Positions 14,001 through 22,050 are shown, counted from the stretch's first letter. The stretch: DNA of 64,000 bases from Polyodon spathula (GCF_017654505.1 NC_054541.1:44141986-44205985), one strand, 5' to 3'. Program-made: numbers and translations. Notes: generated by a model not told the origin, from the letters alone.

Positions 14001-14495
14001 TTGTTCCGAGAGAAGGCATCACGTTTCTCCAAGATCACAACTTTAGCTCCAAGGAAAGAGAGCTCGATGGCCGTCCGAAGACCGCAGGGACCGGCACCGA
14101 TGATCACACACTGTGGAGTAAAGCACAGATAGGCAGCTGAGAAGGTCAACATTCGTTGAGTTTCAGTCAAACCTGTCAAACAAATGTGACAGAAAAGCGA
14201 GAGATCAAAGCCATGGCTGACGTACCTTAGAGCTGGCGCAGGCCCTGCCCTTCTTGTAGTCCTTGTGGCTGGCTCGCTTGTCCAGCTTGGCCCAGAGAGC
14301 TTTGGCCTTCCAGTAGTTGAGCTTGGACTTGAGTTTGTGGTAGAAAATGCGGTAGTCGCTGGGCTTCAGTTCCAGGTAGTCGCATAGCTCCTGAAAGGCC
14401 TTGAGCGTCCCCTTAAAGGTGGAGCCCTGGACAAAGCGATCGAACAGGACATGTGCATGGTCCACTTTGTCTCCACCCCCACCGCCGTCCCCCAT
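3271..14495 (-). CDS. mical3: mical3 (MICAL3), N-terminal 748 codons, 3' part outside window
   Basis: MICAL3 is a cytosolic and nuclear flavoprotein monooxygenase that oxidises methionines of actin and so promotes filament disassembly; it also works with Rab GTPases in exocytosis (family knowledge). The reading is a join of 15 exons on the minus strand: 14495-14226, 14110-13903, 12994-12878, 12002-11901, 11568-11413, 11126-11026, 9871-9614, 9183-9068, 7450-7324, 7124-7031, 5882-5735, 4645-4449, 3927-3815, 3729-3667, 3444-3271. Every junction has AG/GT dinucleotides and the phases agree, giving 2244 nt without a stop. Visible motifs are the FAD GxGxxG (residues 95-100), the DG motif (225-226), the GD motif (399-400), a CH domain (about 520-630) and a basic segment near 680-690. 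The match to MICAL3 rather than MICAL1 or MICAL2 rests on the N-terminus ([20 protein letters not shown]) and on [10 protein letters not shown] and SRKRNPK in the CH and linker. The start has a strong Kozak context (GCCATGG) with an in-frame stop about 66 nt upstream. LIM and C-terminal domains would lie past the left edge. Confidence 0.96.
3667..3729 (-). CDS. mical3: mical3 coding exon 14, basic linker (residues 670-690)
   Basis: This 63-nt exon encodes [20 protein letters not shown] plus D. The KRRK cluster resembles a nuclear localisation signal known from this part of MICAL2 and MICAL3 (family knowledge). The acceptor is CCCTGTAG and the donor GTGAGT, phase 0 at both ends. Confidence 0.93.
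3815..3927 (-). CDS. mical3: mical3 coding exon 13 (residues 632-669)
   Basis: The exon encodes [20 protein letters not shown] and [18 protein letters not shown], the conserved segment after the CH domain in MICAL3. The acceptor is TACTTTCAG and the donor GTGCAG, phase 1 to phase 0. Confidence 0.95.
4449..4645 (-). CDS. mical3: mical3 coding exon 12, second half of CH domain (residues 566-632)
   Basis: The exon encodes [40 protein letters not shown] and [20 protein letters not shown]. This completes the CH domain; in MICALs this single CH domain is thought not to bind actin strongly by itself. The acceptor is TTGTTTCAG and the donor GTGAGT, phase 2 to phase 1. Confidence 0.97.
4646..5734 (-). 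other. mical3 intron 11, with a possible hAT end relic
   Basis: No coding signal. Positions 4966-5004 read, on the minus strand, TTCTCAACCTTTTCC followed by ACCAGCAACCC, which resembles the terminal consensus of hAT-Charlie elements (TTCTCAACCTTTTT..ACCCC). No partner end or target duplication was found, so the relic call is weak. Confidence 0.35.
5735..5882 (-). CDS. mical3: mical3 coding exon 11, first half of CH domain (residues 517-566)
   Basis: The exon encodes [40 protein letters not shown] and IHRYRPDL, the first helices of a calponin-homology domain ([23 protein letters not shown]). The acceptor is GTTTGCAG and the donor GTGAGT, phase 1 to phase 2. The alternative donor two bases upstream would break the phase with the next exon. 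Confidence 0.95.
5883..7030 (-). other. mical3 intron 10
   Basis: AT-rich sequence without a supported exon, transposon end or structured repeat. Short open frames here have no recognisable content. Confidence 0.6.
7031..7124 (-). CDS. mical3: mical3 coding exon 10 (residues 486-517)
   Basis: This exon links the monooxygenase and CH domains. It encodes [20 protein letters not shown] and [11 protein letters not shown]. The acceptor is TTCTCTAAAG and the donor GTGAGT, phase 0 to phase 1. It was found by splicing logic. Confidence 0.93.
7324..7450 (-). CDS. mical3: mical3 coding exon 9 (residues 443-485)
   Basis: The exon encodes [20 protein letters not shown] and [20 protein letters not shown] then PNQ. 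The acceptor TTTTTTAG follows a T-rich tract and the donor is [17 protein letters not shown] is a MICAL3-type sequence. Confidence 0.97.
7451..9067 (-). other. mical3 intron 8
   Basis: No exon was found. The stretch from about 7730 to 8260 differs in texture: a T-rich segment with GTTCGCCACGAAGACG looks like interspersed-repeat sequence of fish genomes, perhaps an LTR fragment. No ends could be set. Confidence 0.4.
9068..9183 (-). CDS. mical3: mical3 coding exon 8 (residues 405-443)
   Basis: The exon encodes [20 protein letters not shown] and [18 protein letters not shown], the end of the FAD domain directly after the GD motif. The acceptor is CTCGTACAG and the donor GTACTC. It enters in phase 0 and leaves in phase 2, completing an arginine codon with the next exon. 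Confidence 0.95.
9614..9871 (-). CDS. mical3: mical3 coding exon 7, GD motif (residues 319-404)
   Basis: The exon encodes 86 residues in phase 0 on both sides. They include [40 protein letters not shown] and [13 protein letters not shown]399-D400 is the GD motif that binds the ribityl chain of FAD in this fold. The acceptor is CCCTCTGCAG and the donor GTGAAT. Confidence 0.97.
9872..11025 (-). other. mical3 intron 6
   Basis: No supported exon. A run of about 27 T lies at 10980-11006, next to the donor of exon 6. A segment near 10118-10145 (CTCAACCTTTTCTGGG) again resembles an hAT terminus but has no partner. A minus-strand open frame at 10467-10724 has no recognisable domain. Confidence 0.45.
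10980..11006. repeat. Poly(T) tract, about 27 nt
   Basis: An uninterrupted T run on the plus strand (poly-A on the transcribed sense strand), beginning about 19 nt inside the intron downstream of the exon 6 donor. Confidence 0.85.
11026..11126 (-). CDS. mical3: mical3 coding exon 6 (residues 285-318)
   Basis: The exon encodes [20 protein letters not shown] and [13 protein letters not shown]. The acceptor is TTTTCCTAG and the donor GTGAGT, entering in phase 1 and leaving in phase 0. The intron downstream of the donor holds a run of about 27 adenines (minus strand) only some 20 nt into the intron. Confidence 0.96.
11413..11568 (-). CDS. mical3: mical3 coding exon 5 (residues 233-285)
   Basis: The exon encodes [20 protein letters not shown] followed by [18 protein letters not shown] and [13 protein letters not shown], a block nearly invariant in vertebrate MICALs. 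The acceptor is CCCTCCAG and the donor GTCAGT, phase 1 to phase 1. A cysteine (235) stands where arginine is usual after GF. Confidence 0.96.
11901..12002 (-). CDS. mical3: mical3 coding exon 4, DG motif (residues 199-233)
   Basis: This exon is too short to stand out as an ORF but is clear by splicing: acceptor TCTTAAAG and donor GTAAAA, phase 1 to phase 1. It encodes IGWRAEV, a variable stretch, then [19 protein letters not shown]. The DG motif (D225-G226) contacts FAD and the substrate side of the pocket. Other MICAL3 sequences I recall read ADGRRNTLEGF, so K227 and S232 are differences here. Confidence 0.93.
12045..12530. repeat. Dispersed fish-type repeat in mical3 intron 3
   Basis: The segment begins with an AAT-rich microsatellite (12042-12068) and continues with TTAGCAGATGCCCACAG, then a GC-richer part with GTCGTTCCACCACTGAGG and GGCTCTGGAGGCAGGGGA. 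I recognise this arrangement as a high-copy interspersed repeat of ray-finned fish genomes from memory, without naming a family. Open frames across it are not host exons. Confidence 0.45.
12878..12994 (-). CDS. mical3: mical3 coding exon 3 (residues 160-199)
   Basis: The exon encodes [20 protein letters not shown] and then [18 protein letters not shown], part of the monooxygenase domain after the FAD fingerprint. The acceptor is CACTGCAG and the donor is the weaker GTAACT. It is phase 1 at both ends and 117 nt long. The match to the MICAL3 series is very close. Confidence 0.95.
12995..13902 (-). other. mical3 intron 2 with a 41-bp tandem duplication
   Basis: No exon was found. Positions 13032-13113 hold two copies of a 41-bp unit starting CTTACTCAGCCAGACTTCA, differing at about five sites. 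The rest is AT-rich unique-looking sequence. Confidence 0.6.
13903..14110 (-). CDS. mical3: mical3 coding exon 2, FAD-binding fingerprint (residues 91-160)
   Basis: This exon opens with [12 protein letters not shown], the dinucleotide-binding GxGxxG of the class A flavoprotein monooxygenase fold, followed by [13 protein letters not shown], the acidic end of the second beta strand that binds ADP-ribose. It continues [18 protein letters not shown] and [15 protein letters not shown], which are strongly conserved across MICALs. The acceptor is CTCCACAG and the donor is GTGAGT. It ends in phase 1, and the split codon completes as serine with the next exon. Confidence 0.96.
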
Positions 14496-14607
14496 GGCCA
14501 GAGTTCTTGCTGCCCCCCTCTGGGGACACAACCAATCGGCCCCGACCTTCTCTTCTCTCACTCAGACTCTCCTTCTCCTTCAACTTCCTGATTCCAGCAT
14601 CATAGAC
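14226..14607 (-). CDS. mical3: mical3 exon with start codon (5' leader plus residues 1-90)
   Basis: The acceptor (TTTGTTTCAG) ends at 14608 and the donor GTACG follows 14226 on the minus strand, so about 112 nt of leader precede the ATG at 14495-14493. The coding part encodes an unusual glycine run (GDGGGGG) and then the typical MICAL N-terminal helical segment ending ..[10 protein letters not shown]. The glycine-rich start is not present in the human form I remember, which begins differently before HVLFDRF. The exon ends in phase 0. An upstream, non-coding first exon must exist but was not found. Confidence 0.93.
14580..14603 (-). promoter_or_regulatory. Upstream ORF in mical3 leader (7 codons plus stop)
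   Basis: Two consecutive ATGs lie at 14603-14601 and 14600-14598, 4 nt into the leader part of the exon, and are followed by CTG GAA TCA GGA AGT TGA. The ORF closes about 84 nt before the mical3 start. It could reduce initiation at the main start, but this is inference and depends on which 5' exon is spliced on. Confidence 0.5.
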
Positions 14608-14744
14608 CTGAAACAAAAAATACTTTTGCTACAACACACAGTACAAAAGAGTCAGTGTGAGCAGTTAAGGTACCACATTTAAAACATGCAATTACTTCAA
14701 TTTGGGTTTTAATTTTTCCACCCCCAAACAAACAGCAATTGAAC

Positions 14745-14775
<31 letters not shown>

Positions 14776-16967
14776 AAATGTGTCTGTGGTGAACAGACCT
14801 CAATATCTTATCTAACATTCTGAGGATGTTCATCTCATCACAATTTCCTACAAAACCCAAACAGGATGCACACACAAACGATAAGAAAAAGTAGTTTCAC
14901 AAAAGTAAACAAAAAATCATAATGTTAATACTTTTACCAAGAAGCAAACAAATCTAATTAATTTGTAAAGCGATTGGCAGAATACCCTTGTTTAATCATG
15001 GGGAACGCCTTTCTTTGTTTGACGGTATTTCTTTGAGGACAAGATACAGTAGAGGGTACTGGTTCAGAATCAATCACAAGTTATTTAATATGCCTTGCTT
15101 TATTAAAAATGTTTGCTGTGGTTAGACTGTTAGACAGAAAAATGGTCTTAACTGACCAAGGCAATAACCCTTGTGTCCACAGTACAGTAAATCCCTTCAT
15201 TCTGGCAGAGAAATATAGGGTGGCTATCAGGGAATCCCCCTCTGAGAAGCACGTTCCCGAGCGCGAGACAGACAGAAGGCGTACAATGCACAATACAAAT
15301 CCTCTGCGACAGTGTGGGATTGCCACCCAGCACCTGCTTCTGCTACTACCGTAGCTAGGTCCTGTCTCCTTACCCAAGAAGGGAGTTTACACCTGTATTG
15401 ATCCTTGAGAGAAATGGCAGAGGTAGTCTTTAAAATATATTGCAACACATTGGCAATTACTCCCCCTGCACTTTCCACACGACTGCTTCAAGACCCCATG
15501 GGGCTTTTGTGGCATGACACATTTCCTACAGTGTGATATCATTAATAAAAGTAAAACAGCTACAACCAAAAACAAAGGAAAAACAGAAGTGTAATAAAAC
15601 TAACTCCCTTGCTTGTTTAAGGATTACTGTGTTATGTGCATAAAGCAACAACCACTGCCCGGGATGGTTTAAAAAGGATATCTCCTATTTAATCAGCTGT
15701 AGATGCTTGCCCTGTACAACAGGAAGCCTGCTATAAAAACACAGTGAGATCCCCCTCACTGGCGCCCAGGCCTGTTTGAAATGACAGTGTTTTTAAAAGG
15801 TCTCACTGCAGCTGTTTCTGCTTCCCTCTCGCTCACCTGCAGCACAGTGGAGAGGAGAGAGTTCCAAAATGAGAGAAGTCACTTTTCACAGGATAGTTTC
15901 CAAGATTTAAAATAAACTCTGTTTCTCTTAAATAGTAAGTTGCAGGCATTTAACAAGAACGAGAAGTCATCAGTTGGCAACTATCAAGTGGCACAAAACC
16001 TTTAGCCAAAAAGTTTCTCTACTTCAACACCTCCGTTCAGATATTAAAAGCAGCACAGCGGCAATTTAGGAGACTATGCTGTACAGCTTTCATTAGTTTA
16101 GAGGCTCACATTTAGGATGCAACGCTCCAGCACAGCACCTAAAGCCACAGCAGTGCAACACCACCTCTACAGCACAACACTCACTCTATACTACAGTATC
16201 GCTATCCACAATGTTCAACACTTTTCCCTTGAAGTGCTGTATGTGTTTCTCAAAGCCTGTTAATCCAAGCATTGGTGTGTTTCCCTGCAATGCTGTGAAT
16301 TGCTGTTCTACTAGACAAGTGGCTGTCTAATGTTCTCTCAAGATCAAGCAGTACAGAAACAATGATGTGGAATTCAGTAGTTCATGTCTCTCTGGGTGCA
16401 CCTGGGTCTTTTCTTTATTGCATTCTTTGTATGGTACCTTCTTTCTACTGTTACTCTATTGAATTAAATACAAGAGTCTCACTACCGCAAACAACTTTCT
16501 ACCCTGATTTATTGGAATTATTGTAATGTTGCTGCTGGCATAATACTCTAAGCAAAATACTGTACAGTACAGAAGAATTAGCTTACTGTACAGTTCTGCA
16601 AGATGTTTTATTTTGAACTCAAACTTGTTTTTGCTTTGGAACTCCCCTCCCCTTTATTTCTAATTGTTCTCTACCAGAATGTAGCACTTGTTTTGTTGGC
16701 CGCCTACTCTAGGTTCTGTTTTGTACTGTACAGTAGGTCATGTGCTCCTTTAACAGAACTGTAGGGCCATGATGCAGTGTCTCAGTTAGTTTAGTATGTT
16801 AAAAGTCCACAGTGGGAGAGTGTAGTGTTACACAAGGACAGTGTTAATTGATCCAAGCCCAGACAGATAAAGGTTACAGCATGTCATACAATAGCAGCAG
16901 ACTCACTCAGAAGTTCACGCTTGAATTTTAGCGCGGGATTGCGCATTTTCCAAGTTGCTCCCACATA
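14608..16967 (-). other. Probable mical3 intron 1, proximal part
   Basis: No coding exon was recognised. A run of A occurs near 14749-14771. From 16555 to 16735 the motif TACTGTACAGTA recurs. Assignment to intron 1 rests on the missing non-coding first exon and on the known long 5' introns of MICAL3 genes. Confidence 0.5.
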
Positions 16968-18625
16968 CAGTGGCTTGCGAAAGTATTGACCCCCCTTGGC
17001 ATTTTTCCTATTTTGTTGCCTTACAACCTGGAATTAAAATGGATTTTTTGGGGGTTTGTATCATTTGATTTACACAACATGCCTACCACTTTGAAGATGC
17101 AAAATGTTTTTTATTGTGAAACAAACAAGAAATAAGACAAAAAAACAGAAAACTTGAGCGTGCATAAGTATTCCCCCCCCCCCCCCCCAAAGTCAATACT
17201 TTGTAGAGCCACCTTTTGCAGCAATTACAGCTGCAAATCTCTTGGGGTATGTATCTATAAGCTTGGCACATCTAGCCACTGGGATTTTTGCCCATTCTTC
17301 AAGGCAAAACTGCTCCAGCTCCTTCCAGTTGGATGGGTTCTGCTGGTGTACAGCAATCTTTAAGTCATACCACAGATTCTCAATTGGATTGAGGTCTGGG
17401 CTTTGACTAGGCCATTCCAAGACATTTAAATGTTTCCCCTTAAACCACTCGAGTGTTGCTTTAGCAGTATGCTTAGGGTCACTGTCCTGCTGGAAGGTGA
17501 ACCTCCGCCCCAGTCTCAAATCTCTGGAAGACTGAAACAGGTTTCCCTCAAGAATTTCCCTGTATTTAGCGCCATCCATCATTCCTTCAATTCTGACCAG
17601 TTTCCCAGTCCCTGCCGATGAAAAACATCCCCACAGCATGATGCTGCCACCACCATGTTTCACTGTGGGGATGGTGTTCTCGGGGTGATGAGAGGTGTTG
17701 GGTTTGCGCCAGACATAGAGTTTTCCTTGATGGCCAAAAAGCTCAATTTCAGTCTCATCTGACCAGAGTACCTTCTTCCATATGTTTGGGGAGTCTCCCA
17801 CGTGCCTTTTGATGAACACCAAACGTGTTTGCTTATTTTTTAATTTAAGCAATGGCTTTTTTCTGGCCACTCTTCCGTAAAGCCCAGCTCTGTGGAGTGT
17901 ACGGCTTAAAGTGGTCCTATGGACAGATACTCCAATCTCCGCTGTGGAGCTTTGCAGCTCCTTCAGGGTTATCTCTGGTCTCTTTGTTGCCTCTCTGATT
18001 AATGCCCTCCTTGCCTGGTCTGTGAGTTTTGGTGGGCAGCCCTCTCTTGTCAGGTTTGTTGTGGTGCCATATTCTTTCCATTTTTTAATAATGGCTTTAA
18101 TGGTGCTCCGTGGGATGTTCAAAGTTTCAGATATTTTTTTATAACCCAACTCTGATCTGTACTTCTCCACAACTTTGTCCCTGACCTGTTCGGAGAGCTC
18201 CTTGGTCTTCATGGTGCCGCTTGCTTGGTGGTGCCCCTTGCTTAGTGGTGTTGCAGACTCTAGGGCCTTTCAGAACAGGTGTATATATACTGAGATCATG
18301 TGACAGATCATGTGACACTTAGATTGCACACAGGTGGACTTTATTTAACTAATTATGTGACTTCTGAAGGTAATTGGTTGCACCAGATCTTATTTAGAGG
18401 CTTAATAGCAAAGGGGGTGAATACATATGCATGCACCACTTTTCCGTTATTTATTTTTTAGAATTTTTTTAAACAAGTTATTTTTTTCATTTCACTTCAC
18501 CAATTTGGACTATTTTGTGTATGTCCATTACATGAAATCCAAATAAAACTCCATTTTAATTCCAGGTTGTAAGGCAACAAAATAGGAAAAATGCCAAGGG
18601 GGGTCAATACTTTCAAAAGCCACTG
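16968..18625 (-). mobile_element. Complete Tc1/mariner-type transposon (1658 bp)
   Basis: Both ends are visible. The outer inverted repeats (16968-17043 and 18550-18625) are 76 bp each and differ at only two positions (CAGTGGCTTGCGAAAG versus CAGTGGCTTTTGAAAG). The element is flanked by TA on both sides (16966-16967 and 18626-18627), the target duplication of this superfamily. Second, inner copies lie near 17158-17190 (GTGCATAAGTATTCCCCC) and 18413-18437 (GGGGGTGAATACATATGCAT read on plus), so the ends have the IR/DR layout of the Sleeping Beauty group. A run of 16 C interrupts the left inner copy. The element contains one uninterrupted transposase gene on the minus strand. Confidence 0.95.
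17193..18212 (-). CDS. Tc1-like transposase, apparently full length, DD34E
   Basis: The 339-codon ORF has no stop or frameshift and sits between both inverted repeats of its element. It encodes the cut-and-paste enzyme that binds the terminal repeats and integrates at TA. The N-terminal 110 residues contain two helix-turn-helix units (KKISETLNIPRSTIKAIIKK; LSRTLHRAGLYGRVARKKPL). The catalytic triad is D152 (WSDETEIELFG), D243 (FTFQQDSDPKHTA) and E278 (SPDLNPIENLW), with 34 residues between the last two. A glycine-rich box, KHGGGSIMLWGC, lies at 185-196. Length and motifs fit fish and frog Tc1 transposases of about 340 residues. The usual GRPR hook between the helix-turn-helix units reads GCPP (58-61) here, which could weaken DNA binding. 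Intactness suggests recent insertion; activity is unknown. Confidence 0.95.
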   Translation of the reverse strand: MKTKELSEQVRDKVVEKYRSELGYKKISETLNIPRSTIKAIIKKWKEYGTTTNLTREGCPPKLTDQARRALIREATKRPEITLKELQSSTAEIGVSVHRTTLSRTLHRAGLYGRVARKKPLLKLKNKQTRLVFIKRHVGDSPNIWKKVLWSDETEIELFGHQGKLYVWRKPNTSHHPENTIPTVKHGGGSIMLWGCFSSAGTGKLVRIEGMMDGAKYREILEGNLFQSSRDLRLGRRFTFQQDSDPKHTAKATLEWFKGKHLNVLEWPSQSPDLNPIENLWYDLKIAVHQQNPSNWKELEQFCLEEWAKIPVARCAKLIDTYPKRFAAVIAAKGGSTKY

Positions 18626-18627
18626 TA

Positions 18628-20621
18628 TCTGCAACTTTCAGTGCAGGAAAATCTCGCATAGATATTTTAAGCCATCAAGCTACTGTACTTTCCACCCAAT
18701 TTAGAATGCCTGAAACGCAACAATCTCTAAGGAAGTGGGTGTCAGTGATGAAAGCACTAAAAGCTGCATTCCGAGTAGTTCTGGTTTAAATAAATAAATA
18801 AAATAATATGTTGTGCTGCATATTTTAAGTGTCGCAAGACTTTATTCTCTCGTACGTGATTCTCAACCGCTATCTGGTTTTATTGGTAGTATTATAGAAA
18901 CTCAGTACACTGCAGTAAGTAAACAATTTTGAAATAAATAAAATAAATACAATATTAAGTCTTTCCAGGTGTTTTTTTTTGCAAGCGGTGACTTTCGCTT
19001 TAACTCTTAAAACTCCATTAATTTTGGGGTGCCAGCGCACCGAAGGTTACTCACATCTTACTCATGCACAGTAAAAGCCACCTATCTGGTTCATGGCTTG
19101 TTTAAAAGTACAGACTCTGGGTTTTCCCCAATGACTTATTCAGTGTGTGTATGCGGTACTCCTAGCCGGAATTACGATCGTCTGAAGTAAAGCGTCTCAT
19201 TATGTGAGAGAGTTCACAGCTTAGGTTTGGTTTTGAGTCTACTGCTCCGTCATTGTGGCCTTTCATTTGATATGTTACATGCGTGCAGTACAAACTATCC
19301 AGTAGTTACAAATACATAAATGCAAACCATGAAAAACAAGTGGAAATAGGGCAGAGTGTAAAAAAAAAAAAAATACAGTACATTACTCTGTTTCTTGTTG
19401 CAATCTTACACACAGCATGCTTTGTTTGAGAAGCAAACAAGTTGCAATTCTTCAGTCTCCTGTGGCTGGCCTGAATCACATTCACTAGTAAACATAGCAG
19501 GGATAATTGCAGGTTTACATACATGTGTAACATTCTCATTCGTTGTGACAATACTAACTGGCAAGGATCCAACTCGCAGGGAAAGCCTGGTAACTCCTTC
19601 CTAATCGCAGGGACATGAAGGTCACAGGACTAAACAAAACAGACCCTGATGTCCTCATGTGAATAAGCCTGGAGGACTTTAAATCATCCTAAAACATTCC
19701 ACACTGCTAATGAAACACTGCAATGGATTTGTTTAATTATAGTAATGTATAATATTGTGATAGCATCAGTGTTTGTGCTAGGCCGCATTTTTTGTATGGT
19801 AATTGATCAAAAATAAAGGAGAAGCTGGAAAGTAAGCATTTAACCAGTCAGGACAATACTAGTCCTTGGGATATACAATATAATATTTATTTTTATAATA
19901 CTTATTTGCGGTCAAATTTTACAAGCCGTTACTTCAGGTGTGAGAGTAAAAGTTATTAGCTTTCAATCCAGTGAAAAAATACATACTGTTGGCTCAATAC
20001 TAAGACATTACTAGCAAAGGGCGATCAAGACGAAATACCGTCAGATTAAAAATGCCAAAAATGTCTTGCGAATGAAGTTCTCTTAAATTTCCCTGCCATC
20101 TTCATTTATTTGTGTGGTAACAAGCAGGGACATCCATCACACCAACACTAGGTAAGCATTTTATTATGACTTTTTAATTTGCATAAGTACTGTACGTTTT
20201 AGTCACCAAGAATTTAAAAATGCCAATAACATGTTTTCGTAAGGAGGTCAGCTGTAGAGATGCTGGATAGTGAACTTTTCTTTGCTTGCTTTTCTGTAAT
20301 TGTATTATCAATAAAAACACATGACTACCATTTGCTATCAAGGAATAGTCCTATGTCATTTCTGAGTGACTGAGGCTAGCACAAAGGCTTTGTTGATTTT
20401 TATTTTATTGTAATTACTAATTAATTATGTTGATGTTTCCAACAACTAGAAACCTGTTTGAGGGACTGTTTTTATCCAAAAGTAAATATATATCCCCCCC
20501 CCCCCCCATTATAAAATACAGTAACTTATAATTGTATCCATCACACACTCCAAGGCTTTTGCGTTGTTGTATTATTATTATTATTGTACAGACCTTTTTT
20601 TCTGTTTTCATTTTATGATGA
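18628..20621. other. Gene-free stretch, likely mical3 intron 1
   Basis: AT-rich sequence. A C run lies at 20494-20507 just before the next repeat. No exon, transposon pair or RNA gene was recognised. Confidence 0.5.
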
Positions 20622-20693
20622 TCTTAGATGGGATACGCAGTGAACTACATTTTTTGGAAAGGGGTATGCAGCTTAAAAAGATTGAAAACCCCT
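20622..20693. mobile_element. hAT-Charlie-type terminal fragment
   Basis: The segment ends AAAAAGATTGAAAACCCCTG and includes GGGGTATGCAGCTT. This matches the well-known hAT-Charlie terminal consensus (GGGGTACGCAGCCTAAAA..AACC.CTG). No matching 5' end was found upstream, so the element is a truncated relic or an isolated end. Confidence 0.5.
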
Positions 20694-21660
20694 GTTCTAA
20701 ATAGATTTAGTACAATGAATATCCTTTACTCAGTGATACACCAGCATCACTGTGACACATTTCCCAATATTTTCCCCAAAGTGACAGTGAGTATTGTAGA
20801 CACACCTTGGTTGTATATACAGCTTTATTTTTTTGTTCTTCAGAAACAAAAGGTCAGTAAACTCTGGCATATTTAAAACAAACAAAAAAATAAATGGTGG
20901 TTGGTTCTGAATCAAACATATTGACCCCCTCACTGAAGAAAATGCACCCCTAAAAATTTGAGAGGGGGCCACAGTGACCCTCAGTCTGCAAGTCCTGGAG
21001 CAAACACTGCAGCATATGCATAGAGGGTTTGGTGCTTTAGAATATTTCAGGGGCCATAGCCTCCATAGTAGGTTATTAGAGTTTCTAACACATTTGAGCC
21101 TCACTGGCAAATAGATGACACTGCATTACAACAAGATTTGTGTCAATGTGGAAGAGTTTTGTACAGTACAGAATGCTATTGAGGTGGAATTAAAAGCAAA
21201 CAACTACCCCAAAAAAAAAAGCAGCAGCAACTCAATCCAATAACCACTGAACTTCACAAATACTCTTCTCCCTTGTAGGGAATAACTACTTGTTTCTGTA
21301 TTTTCTTAATCTCCGCCTTGACTTTGACTCCAGCGAACAAAAAATACTTAGGCCTATACCATGTTTTCAGCCTGTCTGAATCATTCAAGACAGTACTGTA
21401 TATTGTTGGCCTACAGTATACAGAAGAACAAAAACAAACATTGTGATCTGCATAGAGTTGACTTAGATTCAAGCATGCCACACACCAGTACTTTCTTTTG
21501 CGATATCCATTAAAAATGCCCTGCATGATCTCCCAAGGTGCACTGTAGTTACAGTACAGAGATGAATCTTTGAGTGTACAGTACACTTTTGTAAGGGCTT
21601 ATCAAAAATGTGCAAGGCATACAGCAACAGTTTTTAGTTTTTTTTTTTTTTTTTTTCTTT

Positions 21661-21687
21661 TGTGCGTCTGCGGCCGCAAAACGCACA
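21661..21687. repeat. GC-rich inverted repeat
   Basis: TGTGCGT at 21661-21667 pairs with ACGCACA at 21681-21687, and the interval holds the palindrome TGCGGCCGCA. The element stands out against AT-rich surroundings and lies about 80 bp upstream of the MADF remnant, so it may be part of the same former mobile element. Confidence 0.5.
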
Positions 21688-21764
21688 GGGTCAGATGATG
21701 TTGAAAAAATCCAACATTTGTTGCATGGTCGCAAGCCACTGAAGTGTGATGGAACAAGTTTGAG

Positions 21765-22050
21765 GTACTCTTAATAGAAGAAGTTCGTAAACATCCCCAT
21801 TTATATAACCCCTCGCTGAAAGAATACAGGGACGGCCAGTTGAAATAACGTGGGTGTGTATTGGGGGAAAAAGACCGACTGAGAAAACTGTGCGATAGAT
21901 TTGTCAAAAGCAAGAAATCATTTCAACAAAAGAGTGGAGAGACAGATGGAAAGCCACCAAAGTGGAAATATTTTGAACTGAGGAGTTGTCTTGGCGGACA
22001 TAAAACAGAGGAACGGAGACAAATATAAAAGTAGTGTGCCTATTGAATGG
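21765..22050 (+). pseudogene. Broken MADF (Myb/SANT-like) domain gene fragment
   Basis: Three plus-strand frame segments join into one MADF domain. 21765-21844 reads VLLIEEVRKHPHLYNPSLKE and YRDGQLK, then a stop. 21850 onward reads WVCIGGK. From 21891 comes CDRFVKSKKSFQQKSGETDG with KPPKWKYFEL, and after a further frame change DIKQRNGDKYKSSVPIEW. The order is that of MADF DNA-binding domains, which occur as partner proteins of PIF/Harbinger transposases and in host regulators. At least one stop and two frame changes make it non-functional. A Harbinger-derived relic is the best guess; no terminal repeats or TWA duplication were confirmed. Confidence 0.68.
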
